DNA of 38,092 nucleotides from an uncultured Prevotellaceae bacterium (GTDB taxonomy: Bacteria > Bacteroidota > Bacteroidia > Bacteroidales > Bacteroidaceae), in NCBI GenBank assembly GCA_900314655.1, contig OMWC01000033.1, positions 1 to 38,092 on the forward strand, read 5' to 3'. Numbering within the stretch: the stretch's first letter is position 1; the number at the start of each line of letters is the position of its first letter. Of the stretch, positions 1 to 7,518 are shown one piece after another. The notes under the pieces were generated by a model that saw only the letters and a program-made list of their open reading frames with translations, had not been told where the DNA came from and did no database searches. The translations under genes were made by a program, and so were the position numbers.

Positions 1-56
1 TAGCTGGAAAAAAGTTCCCATGTGGACTTCTTTTCCCAAAAAGTCCTGGGTTTCAT

Positions 57-96
57 AAAGCTTTATTTATATTTTTATTTTTAAAGCTTTATTTAT
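57..96. repeat. AT-rich direct repeat pair, possible DNA-unwinding element
   Basis: The 14-bp word aaagctttatttat occurs at 57-70 and again at 83-96, with an A/T-only stretch between. It lies about 40 bp upstream of four 22-bp direct repeats and 310 bp upstream of a Rep_3-type initiator gene. AT-rich repeats beside iterons are the usual unwinding element of iteron plasmid origins. The repeats are seen directly; the origin role is inferred from position. Confidence 0.5.
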
Positions 97-138
97 GGAA
101 GTCGTCAACATTTGATTCCCAAAAGGCATTTCGAGTTC

Positions 139-226
139 AACTTCCGAGAAAATGCGCTTAAACTTCCGAGAAAATGCGCTTAAACTTCCGAGAAAATGCG
201 CCGAATTTCCGAGAAAATGCGCACCA
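139..226. repeat. Four 22-bp direct repeats, candidate iterons (array A)
   Basis: Four head-to-tail copies of a 22-bp unit with core cttccgagaaaatgcg begin at 139, 161, 183 and 205. Copies 1 and 2 are identical; copies 3 and 4 drift at their ends. A 22-bp period places each copy on the same DNA face, as in RepA/RepE/Pi-type iterons. The copies lie just upstream of the promoter of the initiator gene at 410, which fits an iteron origin. Caution: three other tandem arrays in this window also have a 22-bp period and lie far from any rep gene, so this could be one more member of that family. Confidence 0.65.
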
Positions 227-256
227 AACGTTAAAAGATTTAACAATACCAAAATC

Positions 257-287
257 TTGGAACTTTGAAATAGAAAAACTAACTTTG
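257..287 (+). promoter_or_regulatory. Predicted promoter of the replication initiator gene
   Basis: TAACTTTG at 280-287 matches the Bacteroidetes -7 box TAnnTTTG. TTGG at 257-260, 19 bp upstream, is a fair -33 element. Transcription would start near 293, leaving a leader of about 117 nt before the initiator ATG at 410. The promoter lies directly downstream of the 22-bp repeats, so a protein bound there could control it. Confidence 0.5.
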
Positions 288-409
288 CTGTGCTTTGATA
301 ACATGGGTATCATAAGCCAAGCGGTGACTGTTGGTACGAATGCTCAGTTGGACACATCCGCCTGAATAAAAGTAAACCTTCACAAAGTGTCATGTGAACA
401 AAGAAAAGT

Positions 410-1699
410 ATGCAGCTGTATCAGAACGAAATAATATACCCTTTAAGTTTCAACCCTATCTGCCATGAGCAGATCAGGTGGAGCAATAATCTCATCAACT
501 CTCCGATGTGTTACACACTACTGGAAAGAAGGGTGATGTATTTCTTGACAGGCCAGGTAAAAAAGAAGTTCTTGGAGAAAGGTCTGGGCATACCAGAGAA
601 TTGGAAAGAATTAGTATTCTACCTTCAAGATAAGGATCTTGGCTTAATTGGAGGGAAAAAGAATGTTCCGCGTACCTATGAGACATTAAGCGCATTGGGT
701 GGAAAGTTTTATCCGGTCAGGTACAAAAAAGAGGATGGGAATGTTGTCGTTGGTAAGATTCATTGGATTGATTCGTTCTTCTATGACAAGGAGAAGAATC
801 TCTATGCCGTCAGGGTTTCTCCCGAAATAATGAGATATTTAATCAATCTTACCCGAGACTTCACATCTTTTGACCTTGGAACAGCCATGACGTTGAAATC
901 TCGATTCAGTCAGAAAATGTATGAGCTGTGCAGTGAGTTCAGCGGTGACTTTAGGTTCTATGACAATACAGAAAACCAGTTGGGAAACAGGTATAAAGAA
1001 CGTGTTGTTCCTATCCATATAGACTCTCTCAGAAGTATGTTTAACCTTAACGAAGTGCGTGACCAAAGAACCGGTAAGAGTATTAAGACCTCATCATATA
1101 CTGACTACACAGATATACGAAGGTTTATCCTGGAATATGCCCAGAGAGAATTATATGGTCTTTATATGATGGAAAAGTCGGATTTGTGGTTTGATTTCCA
1201 ACCAGGACGGAAGACTGGGAACGGCGGAAGAGTTTCCTACATTATTATATATATATATACTCGGCAACACCCAAAGAAAGGGGAGCAACGCCCTTGGAAA
1301 AAGGGGGATGAACCTCTGGTTCCCTTTGAAACGAGTACAGCCACAGTCTGTAGGAAGTCACCATATCAAAAACTTCATTCAAATATCTGGTATGATAATG
1401 AAAACCTCGACATAGTGGTTAGGCAAATGCTGTCCCGCTACCTTAGCAAGAAAGAGGTCGCATATTATATGATGGAGATCCAGAAGGAATCAAGACAGCA
1501 CAAAGATAGCTATATCCAAGTTCTTCAGATCTTACAAGAGAAGGAGAATCAACCTAAGTTTTCCAGCGGTACTAAACAGTACAAACGCAATAATATTATT
1601 GATTATGCATTAAAAGAGAATTTGAAGATATATGGATGGTCAATCCAGCCGCCTTCCAGTAGGCTAAAGAAGTGTGACGAACAAAACCTGTTTGAGTGA
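410..1699 (+). CDS. Rep_3-type (RepA/RepB) plasmid replication initiator
   Basis: A 429-residue protein whose first ~260 residues resemble Rep_3 initiators (PF01051), the winged-helix proteins that bind iterons and open a plasmid origin. Family-like stretches are the opening with TLLERRVMYFLTGQ, then the region around SRFSQKMYELCSEF, and a basic, aromatic second half with IRRFILEYAQRELYGLY. The ~170-residue C-terminal tail is not recognised and makes the protein longer than common Rep_3 members (about 300 residues). Four 22-bp repeats and an AT-rich stretch lie upstream, as in iteron replicons. Downstream come inverted repeats and a tRNA-Pro, so the module may be a plasmid or integrative element inserted in the chromosome. 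No mobilisation, partition or integrase gene is visible. The family call is fairly firm; present activity is unknown. Confidence 0.7.
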   Translation: MQLYQNEIIYPLSFNPICHEQIRWSNNLINSPMCYTLLERRVMYFLTGQVKKKFLEKGLGIPENWKELVFYLQDKDLGLIGGKKNVPRTYETLSALGGKFYPVRYKKEDGNVVVGKIHWIDSFFYDKEKNLYAVRVSPEIMRYLINLTRDFTSFDLGTAMTLKSRFSQKMYELCSEFSGDFRFYDNTENQLGNRYKERVVPIHIDSLRSMFNLNEVRDQRTGKSIKTSSYTDYTDIRRFILEYAQRELYGLYMMEKSDLWFDFQPGRKTGNGGRVSYIIIYIYTRQHPKKGEQRPWKKGDEPLVPFETSTATVCRKSPYQKLHSNIWYDNENLDIVVRQMLSRYLSKKEVAYYMMEIQKESRQHKDSYIQVLQILQEKENQPKFSSGTKQYKRNNIIDYALKENLKIYGWSIQPPSSRLKKCDEQNLFE

Positions 1700-1704
1700 A
1701 AATT

Positions 1705-1788
1705 GCGAGATCTCCTCTGAAAAATCCAATGGTGCAGATCTGGAAAAATAGACACTATAGTCGGAATGGAACGTCAGAGGAGACTCGC
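1705..1788. repeat. Long inverted repeat downstream of the initiator gene
   Basis: gcgagatctcctctga (1705-1720) is mirrored by tcagaggagactcgc (1774-1788): a 15-bp stem with a single bulged base and a 53-nt loop. It begins 6 bp after the initiator stop codon. It could be a terminator-like hairpin or a structured replication or recombination site. No T-run follows the right arm, so a simple rho-independent terminator is less likely. Confidence 0.45.
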
Positions 1789-1799
1789 ATTTCATGTTC

Positions 1800-1840
1800 G
1801 GTTGTGCAAATATTGTATCTTGTTCTAAACTTGCACAACC
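1800..1840. repeat. Dyad of TTGTGCAA-type half sites
   Basis: ggttgtgcaa (1800-1809) and ttgcacaacc (1831-1840) form a perfect 10-bp inverted repeat 21 bp apart. The same core returns as a tandem direct repeat at 1967-1988. Repeated half sites between a rep gene and a tRNA suggest a protein-binding or recombination locus. This is inferred from the repeats alone. Confidence 0.4.
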
Positions 1841-1966
1841 AAAATCGATGAAATCAGCCCCAAAATAACGAAATAAAAAAATGTTCAGAATTTGTTCAAA
1901 ATTGTTAGGCAACGTTCAAAAATCCCCTTAAAAAGGGTAGTTTGTCGGGATAGATGAGGGTGGAAT

Positions 1967-1988
1967 GTTGTGCAATTGTTGTGCAATT
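1967..1988. repeat. Perfect tandem 11-bp repeat gttgtgcaatt x2
   Basis: Two exact copies, 1967-1977 and 1978-1988, share the TTGTGCAA core of the dyad at 1800-1840. They lie 52 bp from the 3' end of tRNA-Pro. Together the four sites could be arm-type or core sites for a recombinase, or operator sites of the neighbouring replicon. Confidence 0.4.
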
Positions 1989-1998
1989 AATAAAAGTT

Positions 1999-2037
1999 AA
2001 AAGGCTAACTGCTTAATTATCAAGCACTTAGCCTTTT
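1999..2037. terminator. Bidirectional hairpin terminator by tRNA-Pro
   Basis: aaaaggctaa (1999-2008) pairs with ttagcctttt (2028-2037), extended by gctt/aagc inside. A/T tracts flank both sides, so it can end the tRNA-Pro transcript on the minus strand and also rightward transcripts from the initiator gene. Confidence 0.65.
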
Positions 2038-2040
2038 GTT

Positions 2041-2116
2041 TGGTCGGGATTACTGGACTCGAACCAGCGACCTCGCGCCCCCCAGACGTGTGCGCTACCA
2101 ACTGCGCTAAATCCCG
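2041..2116 (-). tRNA. tRNA-Pro, anticodon GGG
   Basis: Read on the minus strand, this 76-nt segment folds as a tRNA. The acceptor stem is CGGGATT/AATCCCG, with discriminator A and an encoded CCA. The D arm is GCGC...GCGC, the loop CTGGGGG carries the GGG anticodon, and the T arm contains GCTGG-TTCGAGT-CCAGT. The anticodon stem CACGT/GCGCG has an A-C mismatch at pair 28:42, where T at position 42 would restore pairing. A candidate promoter box (TACCTTTA, minus strand, 2123-2130) lies just upstream. The terminator at 1999-2037 follows the 3' end. Confidence 0.88.
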
Positions 2117-2260
2117 ATCCTTTAAAGGTAAGAAGTTTATTGGATATTTGCAAGTTTTCTCGCTATTTTTTTTGTTTTTTTCGTTTTTAACCCCATTTGA
2201 GGGTATTCGTCAGAATGATAAATATTGTTATTTGATGCGGTGGATATAAAATAAATTAGT

Positions 2261-2268
2261 AACTTTGC
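2261..2268 (+). promoter_or_regulatory. Predicted -7 box upstream of aroA
   Basis: TAACTTTG matches TAnnTTTG and lies 36 bp before the aroA ATG. The nearest TTTG upstream (2232-2235) is 25 bp away, longer than the usual 19-21, so only the -7 element is well supported. This would be the main promoter of the aroA-porW-porX-tsaE run. Confidence 0.45.
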
Positions 2269-2304
2269 AGTATTATATATAAATATGGTTTAGACAAAAA
2301 GACT

Positions 2305-3552
2305 ATGCGTTATACTTTGAAAGCGCCTGAACGGCTGAAAGCTACCGTGACGCTGCCTGCCTCGAAAAGCATATCCAACCGTGCACTGATCATTTCTGCA
2401 CTGTCGGGAAATATCGTTACTCCCCAAAACCTGAGCGACTGCGATGACACGAACGTCACCGTGAGAGCCCTTCGCGACATGCCTTACGAAATTGACATCA
2501 TGGCCTCGGGAACGGCCATGCGTTTCATGACGGCCTATCTGAGCGTGACCGAGGGGGAGCATGTGCTTACGGGAACTGAACGCATGAAGCACCGCCCCAT
2601 CAAGGTGCTGGTGGATGCACTGCGCTATCTGGGTGCCGATATTGAATACATGGGCGAGGAAGGATTTCCACCGCTCCGTATCCGCGGACGCAAACTTGAC
2701 GGCGGGCCACTGGAGATTCCCGGCAATATCAGTTCACAGTATATCTCGGCCCTGCTGATGATCGGACCGGTGCTGGAGAACGGGTTGGAGCTGACGCTTA
2801 CGGGCGACATCATCTCTCGCTCATATATTGACCTCACACTTCACACAATGCACGACTTCGGAGCCACCGTGGAATGGAAGGACATCAAGACCATCAAGGC
2901 AGAACCCTGCGGATACCGCCAGCGGGAATATCTCATTGAGAACGACTGGAGCGCAGCAAGCTACTGGTATGAGATGATGGCCATCCACAACAATCCCGGC
3001 GACGAAATCATGCTGACAGGACTGGCGGATGCTTCGCGTCAAGGTGACTCCGTGGTGAAATACCTGTTCTCAATGCTGGGCGTGAAGACAATCTTCGAAA
3101 GCAAGGAACCTGGCGTACCCACGACAGTAACGCTGAAGAAGCTACCCAAGCGTCTGCCGCGTCTCGACTATGACTTCATCAACCAGCCCGACTTGGCGCA
3201 GACGTTCGTGGTGAGTTGCTGCGCGATGAACATCCCCTTCCATTTCGTCGGACTCTCCACGCTGAAGATCAAGGAGACCGACCGCATCAAGGCCTTGAAG
3301 GCAGAGATGCGCAAGCTGGGCTATGTCATCGAAGACCGCAACGATTCTGAACTGTTGTGGGACGGTGAACGTTGCGAGCCCTCTCAGGAGCCCATCGACA
3401 CCTACGAAGACCATCGGATGGCACTTTCGTTTGCTCCTTTCAGTTTCGTGTGCGAAGGTTTGTGTATCAACAATCCGCAAGTGGTCACGAAGAGTTACCC
3501 GAAGTTCTGGGAAGACCTGAAGATGGTAGGGTTCCAGATCATCGAAGAATAG
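2305..3552 (+). CDS. aroA: 3-phosphoshikimate 1-carboxyvinyltransferase (EPSP synthase)
   Basis: Transfers the enolpyruvyl group of phosphoenolpyruvate to shikimate 3-phosphate, the sixth step of the shikimate pathway to chorismate; cytoplasmic. The 415 residues show the family signatures: LPASKSISNRALI near residue 17 (substrate-binding Lys/Ser), SGTAMRF near residue 69, LKIKETDR in the second domain, and DTYEDHRMAL near residue 369. Length is typical of Bacteroidetes AroA (slightly shorter than the ~427 of E. coli). The ATG is preceded by a TAnnTTTG box. It is the first gene of a co-directional run; the next gene starts 34 nt downstream. Confidence 0.95.
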   Translation: MRYTLKAPERLKATVTLPASKSISNRALIISALSGNIVTPQNLSDCDDTNVTVRALRDMPYEIDIMASGTAMRFMTAYLSVTEGEHVLTGTERMKHRPIKVLVDALRYLGADIEYMGEEGFPPLRIRGRKLDGGPLEIPGNISSQYISALLMIGPVLENGLELTLTGDIISRSYIDLTLHTMHDFGATVEWKDIKTIKAEPCGYRQREYLIENDWSAASYWYEMMAIHNNPGDEIMLTGLADASRQGDSVVKYLFSMLGVKTIFESKEPGVPTTVTLKKLPKRLPRLDYDFINQPDLAQTFVVSCCAMNIPFHFVGLSTLKIKETDRIKALKAEMRKLGYVIEDRNDSELLWDGERCEPSQEPIDTYEDHRMALSFAPFSFVCEGLCINNPQVVTKSYPKFWEDLKMVGFQIIEE

Positions 3553-3586
3553 AACCGTTCGTCTTTTAGTCCGTAAAACATCCAAT

Positions 3587-6500
3587 ATGACATTTGTACT
3601 GATCTGCATCGGAGCACTCATTCTGCTGGGTGGTGTGGCAGCACTCCTTTCAAGGGGTGACGACACGCCCATTCAGCAGGGGCACGACTGCAGCACCTGC
3701 CTGAGCCGTGACGACGGTTCATGCAAAATCAAATGTCTGCTGGACGATTTGAAGGAAAAAGGAGATCAGCCAAAATCCTCCCTGTCTGGGGAGAATTTGC
3801 AGTCCAGAGAAACACCCGACTCAAAAGCGAACAAGGACTCCCTCCATAAACAGGGAAAGGCTACGGTGTGGCTCCTTGTCTCACTCTTATTACTCATCGC
3901 TTCCTGTTCCACGGAGAAGAACACATCGCAATCGCGCTGGTGGCATTCGTTCACGGCACGCTACAACATCTACTACAACGGCAACCTGGCCTATATCGAC
4001 GCTGCCCTGGAGAAAGAACAGGGCAACAAGGACAACTTCACCGAGTTGATTCCGCTCTACACCGTCAGCAACAAGAACTCGAAAGAAATCGGCAAGGGCA
4101 ATTTCGACAGGGCCATCGAGAAATCAAAGAAAGCCATCAAGCTGCACAGTATCAAGCGGCGTCCCACCTGGAACAAAAGCCGCAAGAAGACCGAACGCGA
4201 CATCGAGTGGCTCTCACGCAGGGAATATAACCCATTTCTCTGGAAAGCATGGATGCTGATGGGGCGTTCACAATTCCACCAGGGAGCCTTCGACGAGGCG
4301 GCCTCTACCTTCGCCTATATGTCACGACTCTACCGCACGCAACCAGCCATCTATGGCAAGGCCCGTGCCTGGCTGGCCAAATGCTATATCGAACAAGACT
4401 GGCTCTATGACGCCGAGGACGTAATAACGAAAATGAAGCGCGACTCGCTCGACTGGCGCGCCGTGAAGGAATGGGACTATACCTATGCCGACTATTATAT
4501 CCATACAGGTCGCTACGCCGAGGCTATCCCCTACCTGAAGAAAGTGATCAAGCACGAGATGCGCCGCAAGCAGAAAGCACGCGAGTACTATCTGCTGGGA
4601 CAGCTCTATGCCACCCTCGGACAACGGGAGAATGCCTATAAGGCTTTCCGCCATGTGGTGCGTATGAATCCACCCTACGAACTGGACTTCAATGCCCGCA
4701 TCGCCATGACGGAAGTGATGGCAGGCGGCAATCCCAAGAAGATGATCAGCCGACTGAAAAGAATGGCCCGTTCCGACAAGAATGCCGAATACCTGGATCA
4801 GGTGTATTATGCCATGGGTAATATCTACCTGATGCAGAAAGACACGACGGGAGCCATAGGGGCCTATGAAAAAGGTAACGAAAAGGCCACCCGCAGCGGT
4901 ATTGAGAAAGGTGTGCTCCTGCTTCATCTGGGCGATCTCTATTGGGCCAAGGAGAAGTTCAGCGATGCCAAGCGCTGTTACGGCGAAGCCATCGGACTGC
5001 TCGACAAGGACCGCAAGGACTACAAACAACTCGACGAACGCTCCAAAGTACTCGACGAGCTGGTGCCCTTCACCGAGGCCATCCATCTGCAGGACTCGCT
5101 GCAAGTGCTGGCAAAACTCCCTGAGAAAGAGCGCAACGAAGCCATCGACCGCGTGATAGAGGCCCTGAAGAAAAAGGAAAAAGAAGAACGCGACCGCCAG
5201 GCGGAGGCCGACGCTCAGTCGCAACTGGCACAGCAGAACGCCATCGGAAACCGTAACAACCAGACCAATACCCCTACCCTTCCGACGATGAATTCCCGAG
5301 GGAATGACACCTGGTACTTCTACAACCCCATGACCGTTAATCAGGGAAAGCAAGCCTTCCAGCGGCAGTGGGGAAAGCGTGAGAACGTGGACAACTGGCA
5401 GCGTATCAATAAGACCGTCGTGGCCGATGCCACACAAACGGAACAATGGACCGACGAGCAGCGCGACTCGCTGGCACAGGCGGCAGCCGTGGAGGATTCG
5501 CTGAAGCAGATCACCGACAGCGCCCAAAACGATCCTCATAAACGCGAATACTACCTGAAGGACATCCCCTTCACCGAGGAACAGGTGGAAGCCTCCAACC
5601 TGATCATCATGGACGGACTCCACCACAGCGGCGTCATCTTCAAGGACAAGCTCAACAACCTCCGTCTCGGAGAAAGGCAGCTGCGAAGACTTACCGACCA
5701 ATACCCCACCTACGAGAAGATGGACGACGTGTTCTATCATCTCTACCTTTTATATATGCGTAAGGGAGAGCCGCAGATGGCCGACATATGGCTCAGCAAA
5801 CTGAAAGCCGATTACCCCGAAAGCCAGTGGACCACCTTGCTCACCGACCCATACTTCGAAGAGAACGCCCGCTTCGGCACCCACATGGAAGACTCTCTCT
5901 ATGCTGCCACCTACGAAGCCTTCAAGGCTGACCGCTTTGCCGAGGTAAAGTCCAACACGGCCCTCTCCGAAAGACGATTCCCCATGGGCGCCAACCGTGA
6001 TAAATTCATCTTCATTGGAGGTCTCAACAAACTGAATGGCGGTGACAGCCAGGGTTGTCTCACCGACATGCAGACCGTGGTTGATAAATACCCCACCAGC
6101 GATGTCAGTCCTATGGCCGGAATGATTATCAACGGCGTAAAGGCCGGACGCAGGCTCCACGGCGGCAAGTTCGACATGGGCGACGTCTGGGAGCGCCGTA
6201 GCTATGTGCTCTCCGACAGCGACTCCATTGCAGCCCGCGTCTTCGAACCCGAACGCGATGCAAATTTCATCCTCCTTGTCGCCTATCAGCCCGATTCCGT
6301 CAACGAGAACCAGTTGCTCTTTGAAATGGCGCGCTTCAATTTCACCAACTTCCTGGTGCGCAACTTCGACCTCACGTTCGAAGACCTTGACGGATTACGT
6401 CGCATGCGGCTTGAAGGATTCCGCAACTACGACGAGGTGCTCCAGTATGCCCGCCTCCTCTATCAGCAGGAGAGCATCACCTCCCTTTTGCAAAAAGCGC

Positions 6501-7477
6501 GCATCATTATCATCAGCGACAAGAATCTGGAACTCCTGGGCACACAGTTCAGCTACGAGGACTACGACAAGTTCTACGAGGAACACTTCGTACCGCTGAA
6601 GATCAGTACCGTACGGCTGCTGACCGAACCAGCCACCATCGAATACGAGAAAGAACCCGATGCCCCAGCCAGTGAACAACCGGCCAACGACGGCAACGGT
6701 CTCTATAACGGCGGCGTGCTCAACAACGAGACGCTCATCGACCTCGGTATCGAACAGCCCGAAGACAATTCCACCTTCGATATTCCGACAGATGAGCCAG
6801 CACCAGTACAGCAACAGCCAAAGCCACAAGACATTGACATTCCACAGTCTGAGGCTCCCAAGACAGAGATTCCACAGCCTGAGGCTCCTAAGGCAGAAAC
6901 TCCAAAGCCTGAGCCGGTGACGGTTCCAAAAGCAGAGCCAGCGGTTCCCGTCCAGAAGCCAGAGCCCGTTGATGACGGCACGATTATGATACCCACAGAA
7001 CCTGCCCCCAAACCGCAGGCACCTGCCATCGAAAGCGGCACCATCGAAATACCGACAGCAGCACCGGCACCCCAACCGCGAACTCCCGCCATCGAAAGCG
7101 GCATCATCGAAATACCGGCAGCTGCACCGGCACCCCAACCGCAGACCCCTGCCATCGAAAACGGCACTATCGAGATTCCTGCCGAAGCACCAGCTCCAAA
7201 GGCAAGTCCCAAGGCAACGGCTCCAAAGCCAGCTGTTTCCGGCAATTCCAATGTCAAGCCGAAGCAAGGCGCAGCGACAAAGCCCACCGCCAAGCCCACA
7301 ACGACGCAAAAGCCTGCCACGCAGCCCAAGAAACAACCCGCCGTGGAAGACACCGGCATCGACTTCGGCGACGGATTTGGCAGTCAGAACAGCCCCGCCA
7401 CCCAAAAGGCAGAGCCCAAGAAAAAGAAGCCCGTCATCGACCTCGAAGACGAGTACTACGACCTCGAAGGCTTCTAA
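3587..7477 (+). CDS. porW: PorW/SprE-like TPR lipoprotein of the type IX secretion system, with a Cys-rich N-terminal extension
   Basis: A 1296-residue protein. From about residue 107 it resembles PorW/SprE, an outer-membrane-associated TPR lipoprotein needed for type IX secretion and gliding. Visible signs are the start RWWHSFTARYNIYYNG, HSIKRRP, EYNPFLWKAWMLMGRSQF, and several TPR helices to about residue 500. Unusually, a separate module precedes it: a membrane segment (residues 2-22) and the motif C35-x2-C38-x7-C46-x3-C50. A perfect lipoprotein signal (LLLLIASC, Cys107) then lies inside the frame. A GTG codon at 3866 (residue 94), with an agggaaagg stretch before it, could start the lipoprotein separately, making this two genes fused in frame. 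The C-terminal ~270 residues are Pro/Ala-rich with repeats of PAIESGTIEIP. porX follows 41 nt later. Confidence 0.82.
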   Translation: MTFVLICIGALILLGGVAALLSRGDDTPIQQGHDCSTCLSRDDGSCKIKCLLDDLKEKGDQPKSSLSGENLQSRETPDSKANKDSLHKQGKATVWLLVSLLLLIASCSTEKNTSQSRWWHSFTARYNIYYNGNLAYIDAALEKEQGNKDNFTELIPLYTVSNKNSKEIGKGNFDRAIEKSKKAIKLHSIKRRPTWNKSRKKTERDIEWLSRREYNPFLWKAWMLMGRSQFHQGAFDEAASTFAYMSRLYRTQPAIYGKARAWLAKCYIEQDWLYDAEDVITKMKRDSLDWRAVKEWDYTYADYYIHTGRYAEAIPYLKKVIKHEMRRKQKAREYYLLGQLYATLGQRENAYKAFRHVVRMNPPYELDFNARIAMTEVMAGGNPKKMISRLKRMARSDKNAEYLDQVYYAMGNIYLMQKDTTGAIGAYEKGNEKATRSGIEKGVLLLHLGDLYWAKEKFSDAKRCYGEAIGLLDKDRKDYKQLDERSKVLDELVPFTEAIHLQDSLQVLAKLPEKERNEAIDRVIEALKKKEKEERDRQAEADAQSQLAQQNAIGNRNNQTNTPTLPTMNSRGNDTWYFYNPMTVNQGKQAFQRQWGKRENVDNWQRINKTVVADATQTEQWTDEQRDSLAQAAAVEDSLKQITDSAQNDPHKREYYLKDIPFTEEQVEASNLIIMDGLHHSGVIFKDKLNNLRLGERQLRRLTDQYPTYEKMDDVFYHLYLLYMRKGEPQMADIWLSKLKADYPESQWTTLLTDPYFEENARFGTHMEDSLYAATYEAFKADRFAEVKSNTALSERRFPMGANRDKFIFIGGLNKLNGGDSQGCLTDMQTVVDKYPTSDVSPMAGMIINGVKAGRRLHGGKFDMGDVWERRSYVLSDSDSIAARVFEPERDANFILLVAYQPDSVNENQLLFEMARFNFTNFLVRNFDLTFEDLDGLRRMRLEGFRNYDEVLQYARLLYQQESITSLLQKARIIIISDKNLELLGTQFSYEDYDKFYEEHFVPLKISTVRLLTEPATIEYEKEPDAPASEQPANDGNGLYNGGVLNNETLIDLGIEQPEDNSTFDIPTDEPAPVQQQPKPQDIDIPQSEAPKTEIPQPEAPKAETPKPEPVTVPKAEPAVPVQKPEPVDDGTIMIPTEPAPKPQAPAIESGTIEIPTAAPAPQPRTPAIESGIIEIPAAAPAPQPQTPAIENGTIEIPAEAPAPKASPKATAPKPAVSGNSNVKPKQGAATKPTAKPTTTQKPATQPKKQPAVEDTGIDFGDGFGSQNSPATQKAEPKKKKPVIDLEDEYYDLEGF
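6961..7200 (+). repeat. Intragenic repeats coding for Pro/Ala-rich PAIE(S/N)G(T/I)IEIP units
   Basis: Within the porW C-terminus, units of about 63 bp encode PAIE, SG or NG, then TIEIP or IIEIP, followed by an APAP spacer. Three close copies begin near 7024, 7087 and 7150, with a related one (DDGTIMIPTEPAP) just before. Such tandem units can expand or contract by slippage and would change the length of an extended linker. The repeats are seen directly. Confidence 0.7.
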
Positions 7478-7518
7478 GGCCCCCCGTTCCCTATATTGAA
7501 TTTATAAACTCTCTATAT

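Noticed and set aside
139..226. CRISPR array
   Set aside because: Units are head to tail with no unique spacers, and no cas genes are present. The same holds for the arrays at 14783, 15512 and 30754.
2040..2249. A 69-codon frame on the plus strand
   Set aside because: Runs antisense through tRNA-Pro; no start signal or motif.
4322..5740. A 472-codon open frame on the minus strand
   Set aside because: Antisense shadow of porW; hydrophobic, low-complexity translation with no motif.
6395..7405. Gly/Leu/Arg-rich minus-strand frames
   Set aside because: Mirror of the Pro/Ala-rich porW repeats; composition follows from the repeat, not from selection.
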